21,214 nt of DNA. It comes from an uncultured Veillonella sp. (GTDB taxonomy: Bacteria; Bacillota; Negativicutes; Veillonellales; Veillonellaceae). The notes beneath the pieces were generated by a model, which saw only the letters and a program-made list of their open reading frames with translations, was not told the origin of the DNA and made no database searches. Both the position numbers and the translations under genes were made by a program. Below are positions 1 through 7,700 of the stretch, in pieces (positions within the stretch are counted from its first letter, which is position 1; the number at the start of each line of letters is the position of its first letter). The stretch covers positions 1 through 21,214 of the forward strand of contig URPT01000009.1 of assembly GCA_900549845.1 (NCBI GenBank). Reading direction: 5' to 3'.

Positions 1-630
1 TCCTCCTATAGCCTTTCCGGGATATAATAACAAACCTTGTTTGATAGCTCCAAAAGTAACAGTATAATCATAGGTCAGTGTGCCTTCCGCTACATGACCA
101 GTAGTAGCATCCAAACCTGCAGGTACATCAATAGCCCACAAATCAAAATTATATTGACTACGCATAGTATCAATAACGTGCAATATGTCTATTGTGGTAT
201 CTCGAAGACGTCCAGCTAACCCTGTTCCCATAATGCCTTCTACAACTATAGCTACATTTGACCAATCATTAAAATCATCAAACATATCAATGATACAGCC
301 CATGGCTTCACATCTCTTGAGTTGAACTGCAAAAAGATCGCTACATTTGCTCGTATCACCTACTAGTGCAATTTGTATCGGTACACCTTGCTCTAAAAGA
401 TGACGAGCTGCTACAAGGCCATCTGCCCCATTATTACCTGTGCCACAGATAAATAGTACAAAACTATTGATAGAACGTGCATTATCTAAGGAAAACAAGT
501 CATATTGTCCCCACAAAGCATCCACAATACCACGTCCTGCATTTTCCATTAAAATTTCTAAAGAGACACCTAATTGCTTAGGTACTTCTTGATCTATATA
601 TCGAGCATCTTCAGTTGTTAATATTTGCAT
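1..630 (-). CDS. nnrE: NAD(P)H-hydrate epimerase domain (NnrE/YjeF-N), partial
   Basis: Epimerase that interconverts R and S forms of damaged, hydrated NAD(P)H so that a dehydratase can repair it. The frame is open from the ATG at 630 to the left edge (210 codons, no stop), so the C-terminus is missing. In many bacteria the gene continues into an ADP/ATP-dependent NAD(P)HX dehydratase domain, which would lie outside the window. Visible family motifs are MENAGRG near residue 28, CGTGNNGADG near 62, GIMGTGLAG, AIDVPAGLDATTG and TFGAIKQGLLLYPG. The usual GNNGGDG loop reads GNNGADG here, a small change. The start is supported by GAAGGAG five bases upstream, inside the end of acpS; only one base separates the two genes, so they are probably translationally coupled. 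The acpS-nnrE pairing is common in Firmicutes. Confidence 0.9.
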   Translation of the reverse strand, partial: MQILTTEDARYIDQEVPKQLGVSLEILMENAGRGIVDALWGQYDLFSLDNARSINSFVLFICGTGNNGADGLVAARHLLEQGVPIQIALVGDTSKCSDLFAVQLKRCEAMGCIIDMFDDFNDWSNVAIVVEGIMGTGLAGRLRDTTIDILHVIDTMRSQYNFDLWAIDVPAGLDATTGHVAEGTLTYDYTVTFGAIKQGLLLYPGKAIGG

Positions 631-631
631 C

Positions 632-1003
632 TTATGCTCCTTCAAGTATAACTGTACTCATTGCATATGCTTTGCAATGACTAATCGATACATGAATATC
701 AGTATAACCTGATGTTTCGTAAATATCTTTGAAAGTATCTTGTAAACGAATTAAGGGAGCCCCTAATTCATCATGACCGATTTCTATATCTTGCCATGAA
801 CCATGACGCATTCCCGTACCTAATGCTTTAATGAAAGCCTCTTTAGCGGCATATATACCGGCATAAGACTCGTAACGCCCCTTATTTCGGCTTTCACAAT
901 AATCGATTTCATGAGGCGTATATACACGGTCGCGAAATGATTGAGATTTCTCTAAAGCTTGACGGATGCGGTCAATTTCTATAATATCATTCCCTAATTT
1001 CAT
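632..1003 (-). CDS. acpS: Holo-[acyl-carrier-protein] synthase
   Basis: Transfers 4'-phosphopantetheine from CoA to the serine of apo-ACP, activating it for fatty acid synthesis; cytosolic and trimeric in the family. The product is 123 aa, a normal length. The N-terminal GNDIIEIDRI holds the Mg-binding Asp6, YAAKEAFIKALGTG (residues 51-64) holds the second metal/catalytic acid Glu55, and VSISHCKAYA (105-114) is the conserved C-terminal SISH strand. The start ATG has AGGAG upstream (TAGGAGTTATT then ATG). It is followed after one base by nnrE and preceded by a 68-base gap with a possible promoter. No terminator is seen between the propeller gene upstream and acpS, so read-through is also possible. 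Confidence 0.95.
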   Translation of the reverse strand: MKLGNDIIEIDRIRQALEKSQSFRDRVYTPHEIDYCESRNKGRYESYAGIYAAKEAFIKALGTGMRHGSWQDIEIGHDELGAPLIRLQDTFKDIYETSGYTDIHVSISHCKAYAMSTVILEGA

Positions 1004-1032
1004 AATAACTCCTACATTACCCTAACATTTAT

Positions 1033-1038
1033 ATTATA
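1033..1038 (-). promoter_or_regulatory. Possible -10 box for acpS-nnrE
   Basis: TATAAT on the minus strand, 30 bases before the acpS start. The hexamer 17 bases upstream (TGTTTT) is a poor -35 match, so this is only a plausible promoter. Confidence 0.4.
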
Positions 1039-1071
1039 CACTCTTAAAGTAGATAAAAACATAGATAAAAT

Positions 1072-1863
1072 CTAGGCATTTACAGAGAATGGCAATGTGG
1101 CTAGACTGTAAATTTCTACCTTACCTTTACGGTTAACCGCCACGTACATCTGACCATTACGATAATCCATATCCTCTACTTCCATTCCTGAAGTATAAGG
1201 GCTTATATTCTTTACTACACCTTCATCATCGACGAAAACGAAGGTCGTTAAGGTTGTAAAAATAGTGTTACCATTAGCTGCATAAGCACCATTATTATTT
1301 AAATCGGTATGCTCTGCATCAATCTTATACGTTTTTACCTTATTAAAATTTGAATCATAGTAGTTAATAGTACGATGAGAATTTGTTAAAGGCACAATCG
1401 ACACATATTCATTACGGTCTTTATCAAAGGCAAAATTAAATACCTTTTCTTTCAATTTAATAGGCGCTTCAACAATCATACTATTAGCTTCAATAGGTGT
1501 AACAATATATCCATCTACAACAGCATTAGTAGTATAGTAACGATTGTTATTCGGATTATAGGTTAACGTATTCATATGACCTAATAAACGTTTTTGACTA
1601 TATTCATACTTAGCAGCCACTTGCAACGTTGTAGGATTAATTTCATAAATAATTTGCTTTGTATTATCAGCATTTATACATGCAAGGACAAATACATCTT
1701 TTTTTGAGTTATAACAAAAGCCTTGGCACTGATTAACAGAACTATCTAATGGTATCTCCGCCAATCGTGTTAACGGTAAAGGCATTTGGACAGCACTTAC
1801 AGGTTGTGCAAGCTTTGGTATATCAAAGACATTAGCAATATAATCGATCACACCTTGATCCAT
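1072..1863 (-). CDS. Unassigned protein with beta-propeller-like repeats
   Basis: I do not recognise a specific family. The 263-aa product has no signal peptide or membrane segment. It is built from about five repeats of some 40-45 residues, each with a turn followed by alternating strand residues: QGFCYNSKKDVFVLA near residue 46, NTLTYNPNNNRYYTT near 98, FNFAFDKDRNEYVSI near 143, GAYAANGNTIFTT near 193 and EDMDYRNGQMYVAV near 230. This pattern is typical of beta-propellers (SMP-30/NHL-like). The 'GHMNTLTYNPNNNRYY' type of repeat also resembles propellers in phage tail or receptor-binding proteins; that link is from memory. The start has GAGGTGATAAT directly before the ATG. A weak promoter (TTGTGA, 15-base gap, TATACA) lies at 1888-1914. 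The tRNA-Leu terminator separates it from upstream transcription, so it is probably a single-gene unit. Confidence 0.75.
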   Translation of the reverse strand: MDQGVIDYIANVFDIPKLAQPVSAVQMPLPLTRLAEIPLDSSVNQCQGFCYNSKKDVFVLACINADNTKQIIYEINPTTLQVAAKYEYSQKRLLGHMNTLTYNPNNNRYYTTNAVVDGYIVTPIEANSMIVEAPIKLKEKVFNFAFDKDRNEYVSIVPLTNSHRTINYYDSNFNKVKTYKIDAEHTDLNNNGAYAANGNTIFTTLTTFVFVDDEGVVKNISPYTSGMEVEDMDYRNGQMYVAVNRKGKVEIYSLATLPFSVNA

Positions 1864-1920
1864 ATTATCACCTCAATCAAACAAAAATGTATATAATCGT
1901 ATATTAATTCACAAATATAA

Positions 1921-1960
1921 ATATATAAAAAATAGGCGGTAAGACAAAAGTCTTACCGCC
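1921..1960 (-). terminator. Rho-independent terminator of tRNA-Leu
   Basis: A perfect 11-bp GC-rich stem (1935-1945 with 1950-1960) and AAAA loop, followed on the minus strand by TATTTTTTATATAT. It begins 6 bases after the tRNA CCA end. Confidence 0.93.
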
Positions 1961-1966
1961 TAAAGT

Positions 1967-2050
1967 TGGTGCCGGAGGTGGGACTTGAACCCACACGGTG
2001 TTACCCGCTTGATTTTGAGTCAAGTGCGTCTGCCATTCCGCCACTCCGGC
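1967..2050 (-). tRNA. tRNA-Leu (anticodon CAA)
   Basis: 84 bases on the minus strand, reading UUG leucine codons. The acceptor arms GCCGGAG (2044-2050) and CTCCGGC (1971-1977) pair perfectly. The anticodon stem CTTGA/TCAAG encloses the loop CTCAAAA, giving anticodon CAA. The T arm carries GGTTCAAGTCC. A long variable arm (CGGGTAACACCG region) marks a class II tRNA, as expected for leucine. Discriminator A and the CCA end are encoded (1967-1970). It has its own promoter and terminator. Confidence 0.97.
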
Positions 2051-2067
2051 GTCTCGGAACATTTGTT

Positions 2068-2096
2068 ATTATACAGATATCCCAAAACAATGTCAA
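2068..2096 (-). promoter_or_regulatory. Consensus sigma-70/sigma-A promoter of tRNA-Leu
   Basis: Minus strand TTGACA (2091-2096), 17-base spacer, TATAAT (2068-2073): an exact match to both consensus hexamers. The -10 lies 17 bases before the mature tRNA, leaving a leader of about 11 bases. It starts just after the surE stop codon. Confidence 0.92.
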
Positions 2097-2104
2097 CACA
2101 TTTT

Positions 2105-2866
2105 TTATATTTTATCTAAAATATTTTTAACCGTTTCCATACCGATGTCACATTGTTGCTTCCACGTAAGAGCTACACCTGTTATATAGCCTTTACGAGC
2201 ATATTCCACATCAGTGGGAACACTTTCAGCACCATAATCTAGCTCGCCTGCCAGCCAATAGTAATCCTGCCCTCTTGAGTTAATACGAGCATCGATAATA
2301 TTGCTATAAGTTTGTAAACCTTGGCTAACCATTTTAAAATGATCCCAATCACATACGCCACGTAACGGAAAGTTCACATTTAATAGGCCATCAAAATTCC
2401 CTTTCACATAAATCTTTTCTATCAATTCATGGATAAAGGGATGCAGTTCATCCCCTCGTTCAGGAGAATATCGTTCCACAGATAATGCTAACCCTGGAAT
2501 GCCATAAAAACAACTTTCCATAGCAGCAGATACAGTACCAGAATATAGCACATCTGAGCCCAGATTAAAGCCATGGTTAATACCTGAAATCACAAGATCA
2601 GGCATATCATCACTTAATAAATAACTTAGTCCAAACTTCATGCAATCAGAAGGAGTTCCCGTTAGAGCATAAAGGCGAGGATTTTCATCCTCGCCATTGT
2701 ACGCGTCTAATTTTAAAGGAATCTCAGTCGTCAATGCATGGGATTTAGCACTTTGCTCATTTGCAGGTGCTACAACGGTAATTCGATAATATTGACTTAA
2801 GTACGATGCAAGACGGCGTAAACCATCTGCTAAAATACCATCATCATTACACATTAAAATATGCAT
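2105..2866 (-). CDS. surE: 5'/3'-nucleotidase SurE
   Basis: Metal-dependent phosphatase acting on nucleoside 5'- and 3'-monophosphates; cytosolic, linked to stationary-phase survival. The family signature is complete (numbering from MHIL): CNDDG at residues 6-10 for the metal-binding Asp pair, NEQSAKSHALT with the binding Ser near 39, GTPSDCMKFGL near 71, and SGINHGFNLGSDVLYSGTV starting near 94. The product is 253 aa, the usual size. A GTG start two codons upstream is possible, but that GTG is part of the AGGAG ribosome binding site (AGGAGTGACT then ATG), so ATG at 2866 is preferred and gives the family's normal short N-terminus. It is the last gene of the guaB-to-surE cluster, 17 bases after the glycosyltransferase. 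No terminator is seen before the tRNA promoter. Confidence 0.95.
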   Translation of the reverse strand: MHILMCNDDGILADGLRRLASYLSQYYRITVVAPANEQSAKSHALTTEIPLKLDAYNGEDENPRLYALTGTPSDCMKFGLSYLLSDDMPDLVISGINHGFNLGSDVLYSGTVSAAMESCFYGIPGLALSVERYSPERGDELHPFIHELIEKIYVKGNFDGLLNVNFPLRGVCDWDHFKMVSQGLQTYSNIIDARINSRGQDYYWLAGELDYGAESVPTDVEYARKGYITGVALTWKQQCDIGMETVKNILDKI

Positions 2867-2883
2867 AGTCACTCCTACAGATT

Positions 2884-4146
2884 CTATTTTTTATTCTTAT
2901 TCATATTGCCCATACGTGTTAATTTCACGTCATTCAAACCAACAGCTCGCGTATGAACTGTATGAGACCATTCCTTATTATGACGACGGAACCAACCTAA
3001 AATATTTACAGGAACCCAAGAGTATACAAAAATTGGATATAACAAATAGTAGAACCAAATTTTAGGTGGAACCTTAATTTTTAACAACACAATAAGTGGG
3101 AACAAATATTGACCAATACCGATAATTTGCCATACAGACATCGGCATAATTTGATACAAAATATTTGTATAAATTGGCACATATGCATTGATATATGAAA
3201 ATACTAAATATATAGTTGTCAACAACAAGAAATAAGGCTGACTAACTTGTAAAATGCCATCTAGGATAACGATATTTCCTTGTTTAATGCCTGCGGCAAA
3301 TAATTTAGGAATATATCGATCCGCACAGTCAAATTGGCCTTGTGCCCAACGTAAACGTTGTTTACAAGAAGCCATCATAGTCGTAACTTTTTCATCATAC
3401 ACAATGGCATCGTGAGCCCAAGTAGTTTTAAGACCATGTGTTAATAGCTTCATAGAGAATTCCATATCCTCAGTTAAGCTATTACAATCCCAGCCATATT
3501 CACGGATGATTGATGTACGTATACACATACCAGTACCACCTAGTGCCGTGGACAAGCCAATACGGTATTTTGCCAAATGCCACATATGATTAACCATCCA
3601 AAACATGATGGAAAATGTACCCGCAACCCAAGAGTCTGTTGGGTTTTTAGAGTTCAAATAACCTTGAATTACAGACTCACCTTTTTCAAGATGATCATTC
3701 ATTTCTAACATAAATTGAGGATGTACTAAATTATCGGCATCAAAGATAAGAAAGGCATCATATTTCCGATCCATTTTTTCCACACGATCAAACATCCATC
3801 CCATGGCATAGCCTTTGCCTACTTCTTCTTTATTGAATCGTTCATGTACATTGGCACCTGCAGCACTTGCTACCTCAGCAGTCTTATCTGTACAGTTATC
3901 GGCAACAACAAAGATATCGTACAACTCATCAGGGTAGTCCAAACTACGTAAGTTTTTTACTAACTCACCAACTACGGCTTCCTCATTATGAGCACACACA
4001 ACGATAGCAAAGGAATTTTTAGGGGTATAGTTTTTATGTACTCGAGACCGCCACATACCAATTACGGCGAGCACAAAATAATAAACCGTATAAATTACGA
4101 TTATTACCTGCATAGGGATCAATATCAGATCCAGTAGGTAATTCAT
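2884..4146 (-). CDS. Membrane glycosyltransferase, family GT2 (cellulose/hyaluronan synthase-like)
   Basis: Probable inner-membrane sugar transferase using a nucleotide-sugar donor. Numbering uses a 420-aa product. A membrane helix at about 3-30 is followed by a cytosolic GT2 domain: VVCAHNEEAVV near 49, VVADNCTDKT near 80, the metal-binding DAD at 136-138, GGTGMCIRT near 203, TED (general base) at 225-227 and QRLRW at 263-267. Three or four helices follow (about 293-320, 335-358, 362-385), then a tail with WSHTVHTR. DxD, TED and QxxRW together indicate a processive-type enzyme such as NodC, PgaC or BcsA. Polymer and sugar cannot be read from sequence. The ATG at 4146 has GGAGG eight bases upstream; the in-frame GTG at 4161 is inside that site. 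It lies between pssA and surE, so it is probably co-transcribed with phospholipid genes. Confidence 0.88.
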   Translation of the reverse strand: MNYLLDLILIPMQVIIVIYTVYYFVLAVIGMWRSRVHKNYTPKNSFAIVVCAHNEEAVVGELVKNLRSLDYPDELYDIFVVADNCTDKTAEVASAAGANVHERFNKEEVGKGYAMGWMFDRVEKMDRKYDAFLIFDADNLVHPQFMLEMNDHLEKGESVIQGYLNSKNPTDSWVAGTFSIMFWMVNHMWHLAKYRIGLSTALGGTGMCIRTSIIREYGWDCNSLTEDMEFSMKLLTHGLKTTWAHDAIVYDEKVTTMMASCKQRLRWAQGQFDCADRYIPKLFAAGIKQGNIVILDGILQVSQPYFLLLTTIYLVFSYINAYVPIYTNILYQIMPMSVWQIIGIGQYLFPLIVLLKIKVPPKIWFYYLLYPIFVYSWVPVNILGWFRRHNKEWSHTVHTRAVGLNDVKLTRMGNMNKNKK

Positions 4147-4165
4147 ACTATTATCCTCCACACAC

Positions 4166-4837
4166 TTATTTACGCACTATATTTAACGCCCCATTAACAA
4201 GGCCAAATACTACATAACCAGCAAAGATCATCACTGCCCATGTATGCCAATCATATACGAGACAAGCTATGACAAAAATAGCAGTTAGTACAATGGAAAG
4301 TTTATTAATATAGATTGCAGTTTTACCTTTGAAGTCTGGGTATTTTACTTCACTAACCATTAAGAAGCCTACACCAATCATGCAAACCACTAATACAAAT
4401 TGAGGAACCTCTACACCACACAATACGTAGGTAGCCGCCAAACAACCTGCAGCTGGAATTGGCAACCCTTCAAAGTAACCATGAACTTCTTCAGTTTTAA
4501 TGTTAAAGCGAGCAAGACGGAATGCGCCTAATACAGCAAATACTAATAATGGTACATAGGCAATCCATCCCAAACCATAAAGCTCTTTCATATATAACAT
4601 ATAAGCTGGTGCTACACCAAAGCCTACAACATCTGACAAAGAATCTAATTCACGACCCATAGGTCCTGCCACACCTAAAGCTCTCGCTACACGACCATCT
4701 AAACCATCAGCAACTAAGGATAATAGTACGCAAATAGCAGCAAAGAAGGTATTTCCTGTGGCAGAGAATGTGATACCTAGCACACCAAAAGCTAAATTAG
4801 CACTAGTAAATAAATTTGGAATAATAGATTTATTCAT
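4166..4837 (-). CDS. pssA: CDP-diacylglycerol--serine O-phosphatidyltransferase
   Basis: Integral membrane enzyme that makes phosphatidylserine from CDP-diacylglycerol and serine, the first step to phosphatidylethanolamine. The CDP-alcohol phosphotransferase signature D-x2-D-G-x2-A-R-x8-G-x3-D-x3-D is exact, with Asp44, Asp47, Asp65 and Asp69. Several hydrophobic helices follow. The 223-aa size fits the short Firmicute-type PssA. The chosen start (MNKSIIPNLF) has GGGAGG seven bases upstream. A start 30 bases further upstream is open but lies inside psd and lacks this support. The ATG overlaps the end of psd by 8 bases (ATGAATAA), which implies translational coupling with the next enzyme of the pathway. 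Confidence 0.95.
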   Translation of the reverse strand: MNKSIIPNLFTSANLAFGVLGITFSATGNTFFAAICVLLSLVADGLDGRVARALGVAGPMGRELDSLSDVVGFGVAPAYMLYMKELYGLGWIAYVPLLVFAVLGAFRLARFNIKTEEVHGYFEGLPIPAAGCLAATYVLCGVEVPQFVLVVCMIGVGFLMVSEVKYPDFKGKTAIYINKLSIVLTAIFVIACLVYDWHTWAVMIFAGYVVFGLVNGALNIVRK

Positions 4838-5471
4838 GACGCAACCTCCCGATAACAGTGTCTCCACCTGTAATATGTTGACCTTTTTCCACGAACAACT
4901 CTACATCCTTATCCATGTAGATTTCAGTACAAGAACCGAATTTAATCATCCCGTACAATTGGCCGCGTTCAAGCACGCTATCAAGGTCTGTCCAAGATAC
5001 GATACGACGCGCTAAAAGGCCTGCAATTTGTGTTACCAATACGGAAGTACGATCATTTTCAATACAAATAGTATGACGTTCATTTTCAAAACCTACACTA
5101 TCTTTAAAAGCAGGCAAGAAACTGCCCATTGTGTAGTGACGGTACGTAATTTTACCATCAATAGGCGCACGATTAGCATGTACGTCAAAAACAGATAGGA
5201 AAATAGTTACTTTTTTACACTCTTTATGTAAGTAAATATCTTCGTATACATCAGAAATATCCATAATTTTACCATCCGCTGGAGATAAAATTAAATCTGG
5301 ATCTTGAGGGATTACACGTTTAGGATTTCTAAAGAAATTAACGAAAAATAATGCCAGAATAAATGAAATAATCGCAATTACATAATGTCCTAAAAATCCT
5401 AATACCACCGCAATAATGAGCATAGCCCCTATCAGTGGGAACCCTTCCTTAATTATTGGTCCTGTAGGCAC
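4830..5471 (-). CDS. psd: Phosphatidylserine decarboxylase proenzyme, short form
   Basis: Converts phosphatidylserine to phosphatidylethanolamine. The 213-aa precursor would cleave itself between Gly179 and Ser180 (KFGSCTEI), turning Ser180 into the pyruvoyl group on the small alpha chain. Other conserved blocks are LSPADGKI near 62, FLSVFDVHANRAPIDGKI near 91 and NERHTICIEN near 130. Two adjacent hydrophobic stretches at about 12-46 anchor the protein to the membrane. The length matches the short 'PSD-related' class rather than the roughly 300-aa E. coli form. The start is GTG with AGAGGAG nine bases upstream. Its 3' end overlaps pssA, so the two steps of PE synthesis are encoded as a pair, with the decarboxylase first. 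Confidence 0.95.
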   Translation of the reverse strand: MPTGPIIKEGFPLIGAMLIIAVVLGFLGHYVIAIISFILALFFVNFFRNPKRVIPQDPDLILSPADGKIMDISDVYEDIYLHKECKKVTIFLSVFDVHANRAPIDGKITYRHYTMGSFLPAFKDSVGFENERHTICIENDRTSVLVTQIAGLLARRIVSWTDLDSVLERGQLYGMIKFGSCTEIYMDKDVELFVEKGQHITGGDTVIGRLRHE

Positions 5472-5485
5472 GATTCAACACTCCT

Positions 5486-6208
5486 CTATTTATTTCTAAT
5501 AACGGTCCACATAAACTTCGGAATAGCCAACATGCGGCCAATCCGTTGAGGTTCTAAATATAATCGATACAACCATTCGAGACGATTGCGTTGCATCCAT
5601 TCTGGGGCCCGAGGAATATTACCTGCCAAGACATCAAAGGAACCACCTATGCCGATAGCAACAACGCCATCTAGGCGACTCAATTTTTCTGAAATCCATT
5701 GTTCTTGCTTTGGTACGCCTAAGGCAACAAAGACTAATTTTGCCTTAGACTCACTAATAGCCTTAACGATTTCTTGTTCCTCTGTGCTATCGAAGAATCC
5801 ATCATGAATCCCTGCTATATTTAACGGTCCAACTTGGGCAGATAAATTATCAATTGCTCGTTGAGCAACACCAGGTGCTGCCCCTAAGCAGTATACAGGA
5901 ATTTGCCGTTCAGCCGCAACTTTAAATAATCGTTTAGTTACGTCTACACCAGTTACGCGTTCAGGAACATGTTCACCTTTACGCTCTGCAGCCCACAAAA
6001 TGCCAGCCCCATCAGGAACGACGAGACTAGCATTATTCAATATGGTGTGCAATGTAGGATTTTCATTTGCCAACATAACCATTTCTGCATTAGCCGTGGC
6101 TACTAAATGTAGTCCCGGCTCTTCAGTTAATTGTAAAATACGTTGGACAGCCTCATCCATTGTTACACAATCGATAGGCACAGATAAAACAGAAATACGT
6201 TTATTCAA
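5486..6208 (-). CDS. WecG/TagA/CpsF family glycosyltransferase
   Basis: GT26 enzyme, probably adding N-acetylmannosamine (or its uronic acid) to an undecaprenyl-linked sugar on the inner face of the membrane. The sugar is inferred from WecG and TagA. The 240-aa product has the full domain: LVATANAEMV (35-44, with the conserved Thr38), VVPDGAGILWA (63-73, Asp66 matching the catalytic Asp of TagA), RVTGVDV near 84, CLGAAPGVA near 107, FVALGVPKQEQW (160-171) and IGGSFDVLAG near 187. The arginine-rich C-terminus (RLYLEPQRIGR) is also typical and helps membrane binding in TagA. The start is TTG with GGAG seven bases upstream. It lies 15 bases after guaB and 14 before psd. In a diderm, a role in LPS or a related surface polymer is more likely than wall teichoic acid. 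Confidence 0.88.
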   Translation of the reverse strand: MNKRISVLSVPIDCVTMDEAVQRILQLTEEPGLHLVATANAEMVMLANENPTLHTILNNASLVVPDGAGILWAAERKGEHVPERVTGVDVTKRLFKVAAERQIPVYCLGAAPGVAQRAIDNLSAQVGPLNIAGIHDGFFDSTEEQEIVKAISESKAKLVFVALGVPKQEQWISEKLSRLDGVVAIGIGGSFDVLAGNIPRAPEWMQRNRLEWLYRLYLEPQRIGRMLAIPKFMWTVIRNK

Positions 6209-6223
6209 TGTAATACTCCATTA

Positions 6224-7678
6224 TCAACCACTATAATTTGGTGCTTCAACGGTAATGCTTACATCATGCGGATGACTTTCTTTTAAACCAGCCGCTGTAA
6301 TTTGAATGAATTGAGTATTCTCAATCATTTCTTGGATGTTATGACATCCGCAATACCCCATACTTGCACGCAAACCACCAACCATTTGGAAAATTGTATC
6401 AGCCAACATACCTTTATAAGGCACGCGACCTTCAATACCTTCAGGAACTAATTTCTTAGCTTCTGTTTGGAAATAACGATCTTTACTACCAAGCTTCATA
6501 GCCCCTAAGCTACCCATGCCGCGGTACACTTTATAGGAACGACCTTGGTAAATCACTTGTTCCCCTGGGCTTTCATCAGTACCAGCTAAAATATTGCCCA
6601 TCATGACTACATTAGCACCAGCAGCAATAGCCTTAGCAATATCGCCAGAATATTTAATGCCCCCATCAGCGATGATAGGAATTCCATAGCGACGCCCCAC
6701 TTGAGCAGACTCATATACTGCAGTGATTTGAGGTACCCCAATACCAGCAATAACGCGAGTTGTACAAATAGAGCCAGGTCCAATACCAACCTTAACAGCA
6801 TCAGCACCTGCTTCAATGAGAGCCTCAGTACCTGCTGCAGTAGCCACATTACCAGCAATAACTGGAATGTGAGGATAGGCTTGTTTAATGTCCTTCAATG
6901 TACGTAGTACACCTGCAGAATGCCCATGTGCTGTATCTACAATGATTACATCAGCCTTTGCAGATACAAGTGCATCAAGACGATCATATAAATCTTTAGA
7001 CACACCAACAGCAGCACCAACTAATAGGCGGCCACTACTATCTTTAGCTGAATTTGGATATTTTGTCGCTTTTTCAATATCTTTTATAGTAATTAATCCT
7101 TTTAAGTTTCCATCACCATCTACGAGAGGTAATTTTTCAATGCGATGTTCACTTAAAATTGCTTTCGCCTCTTCAAGAGAGGTACCTTCTGGTGCAGTAA
7201 CAAGGGAATCCTTTGTCATGCAGTCTCCGATTTGTCGAGTTAAATCAGTTTCAAAACGCATATCGCGATTTGTAATGATCCCTACTAGTTTACCATGTTC
7301 TGTGATAGGTACACCAGAAATTTTATATTTTTCCATAATTTCTGCTGCATCAGATAGTAAATTTTGAGGGCTTAAGAAAATAGGATCGACGATAACACCA
7401 TGTTCAGAGCGTTTTACCTTATCAACTTCATGGGCTTGTTCTTCAATAGACATATTTTTATGGATAACACCAAGGCCACCTTCACGAGCCATAGCAATAG
7501 CCATACGGGATTCAGTAACTGTATCCATCCCAGAACTAATCATAGGGATATTCAATGTAATGTCACGAGTTAATTGAGTTTTTAACTCTACTTGATGTGG
7601 TAGCACATCAGAAGCCGCTGGTACTAATAAAACATCGTCAAAAGTTAGTCCACGCATACCGAATTTATCGTCTCTCAT
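6224..7678 (-). CDS. guaB: Inosine-5'-monophosphate dehydrogenase
   Basis: Oxidises IMP to XMP with NAD+, the committed step to GMP; cytosolic tetramer. The 484-aa product has standard architecture: catalytic barrel split by a CBS pair at about residues 95-205, the NAD-site DTAHGHS near 248, the catalytic loop GPGSICTTRVIAGIG with Cys305, the phosphate-binding GMGSLGAM near 390, and the mobile-flap motif EGRVPYKG. The start ATG is preceded by GGAAAGGAATTAAAT. It heads the cluster of cell-envelope genes, with 15 bases to the next start. No separate promoter is obvious: the 75-base gap upstream is almost filled by the tautomerase-gene hairpin and its U-tract, so expression may depend on read-through or a weak promoter. 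Confidence 0.97.
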   Translation of the reverse strand: MRDDKFGMRGLTFDDVLLVPAASDVLPHQVELKTQLTRDITLNIPMISSGMDTVTESRMAIAMAREGGLGVIHKNMSIEEQAHEVDKVKRSEHGVIVDPIFLSPQNLLSDAAEIMEKYKISGVPITEHGKLVGIITNRDMRFETDLTRQIGDCMTKDSLVTAPEGTSLEEAKAILSEHRIEKLPLVDGDGNLKGLITIKDIEKATKYPNSAKDSSGRLLVGAAVGVSKDLYDRLDALVSAKADVIIVDTAHGHSAGVLRTLKDIKQAYPHIPVIAGNVATAAGTEALIEAGADAVKVGIGPGSICTTRVIAGIGVPQITAVYESAQVGRRYGIPIIADGGIKYSGDIAKAIAAGANVVMMGNILAGTDESPGEQVIYQGRSYKVYRGMGSLGAMKLGSKDRYFQTEAKKLVPEGIEGRVPYKGMLADTIFQMVGGLRASMGYCGCHNIQEMIENTQFIQITAAGLKESHPHDVSITVEAPNYSG

Positions 7679-7700
7679 ATTTAATTCCTTTCCGTATAAT

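Noticed and set aside
1062..1074. TAGAT-AAA-ATCTA near the end of the propeller gene, with a similar AGATAAAATCTA near 8024
   Set aside because: Short AT-rich match, in unrelated settings; likely chance rather than a dispersed repeat.
1967..2104. tRNA-Leu as a phage or island attachment site
   Set aside because: No integrase gene and no repeat of the tRNA 3' end were seen nearby within the window.
6888..7367. 159-codon open frame on the plus strand, antisense to guaB
   Set aside because: Shadow of guaB: no ribosome binding site, unlikely composition (rich in Ser, Pro, Arg), and guaB is unmistakable on the other strand.
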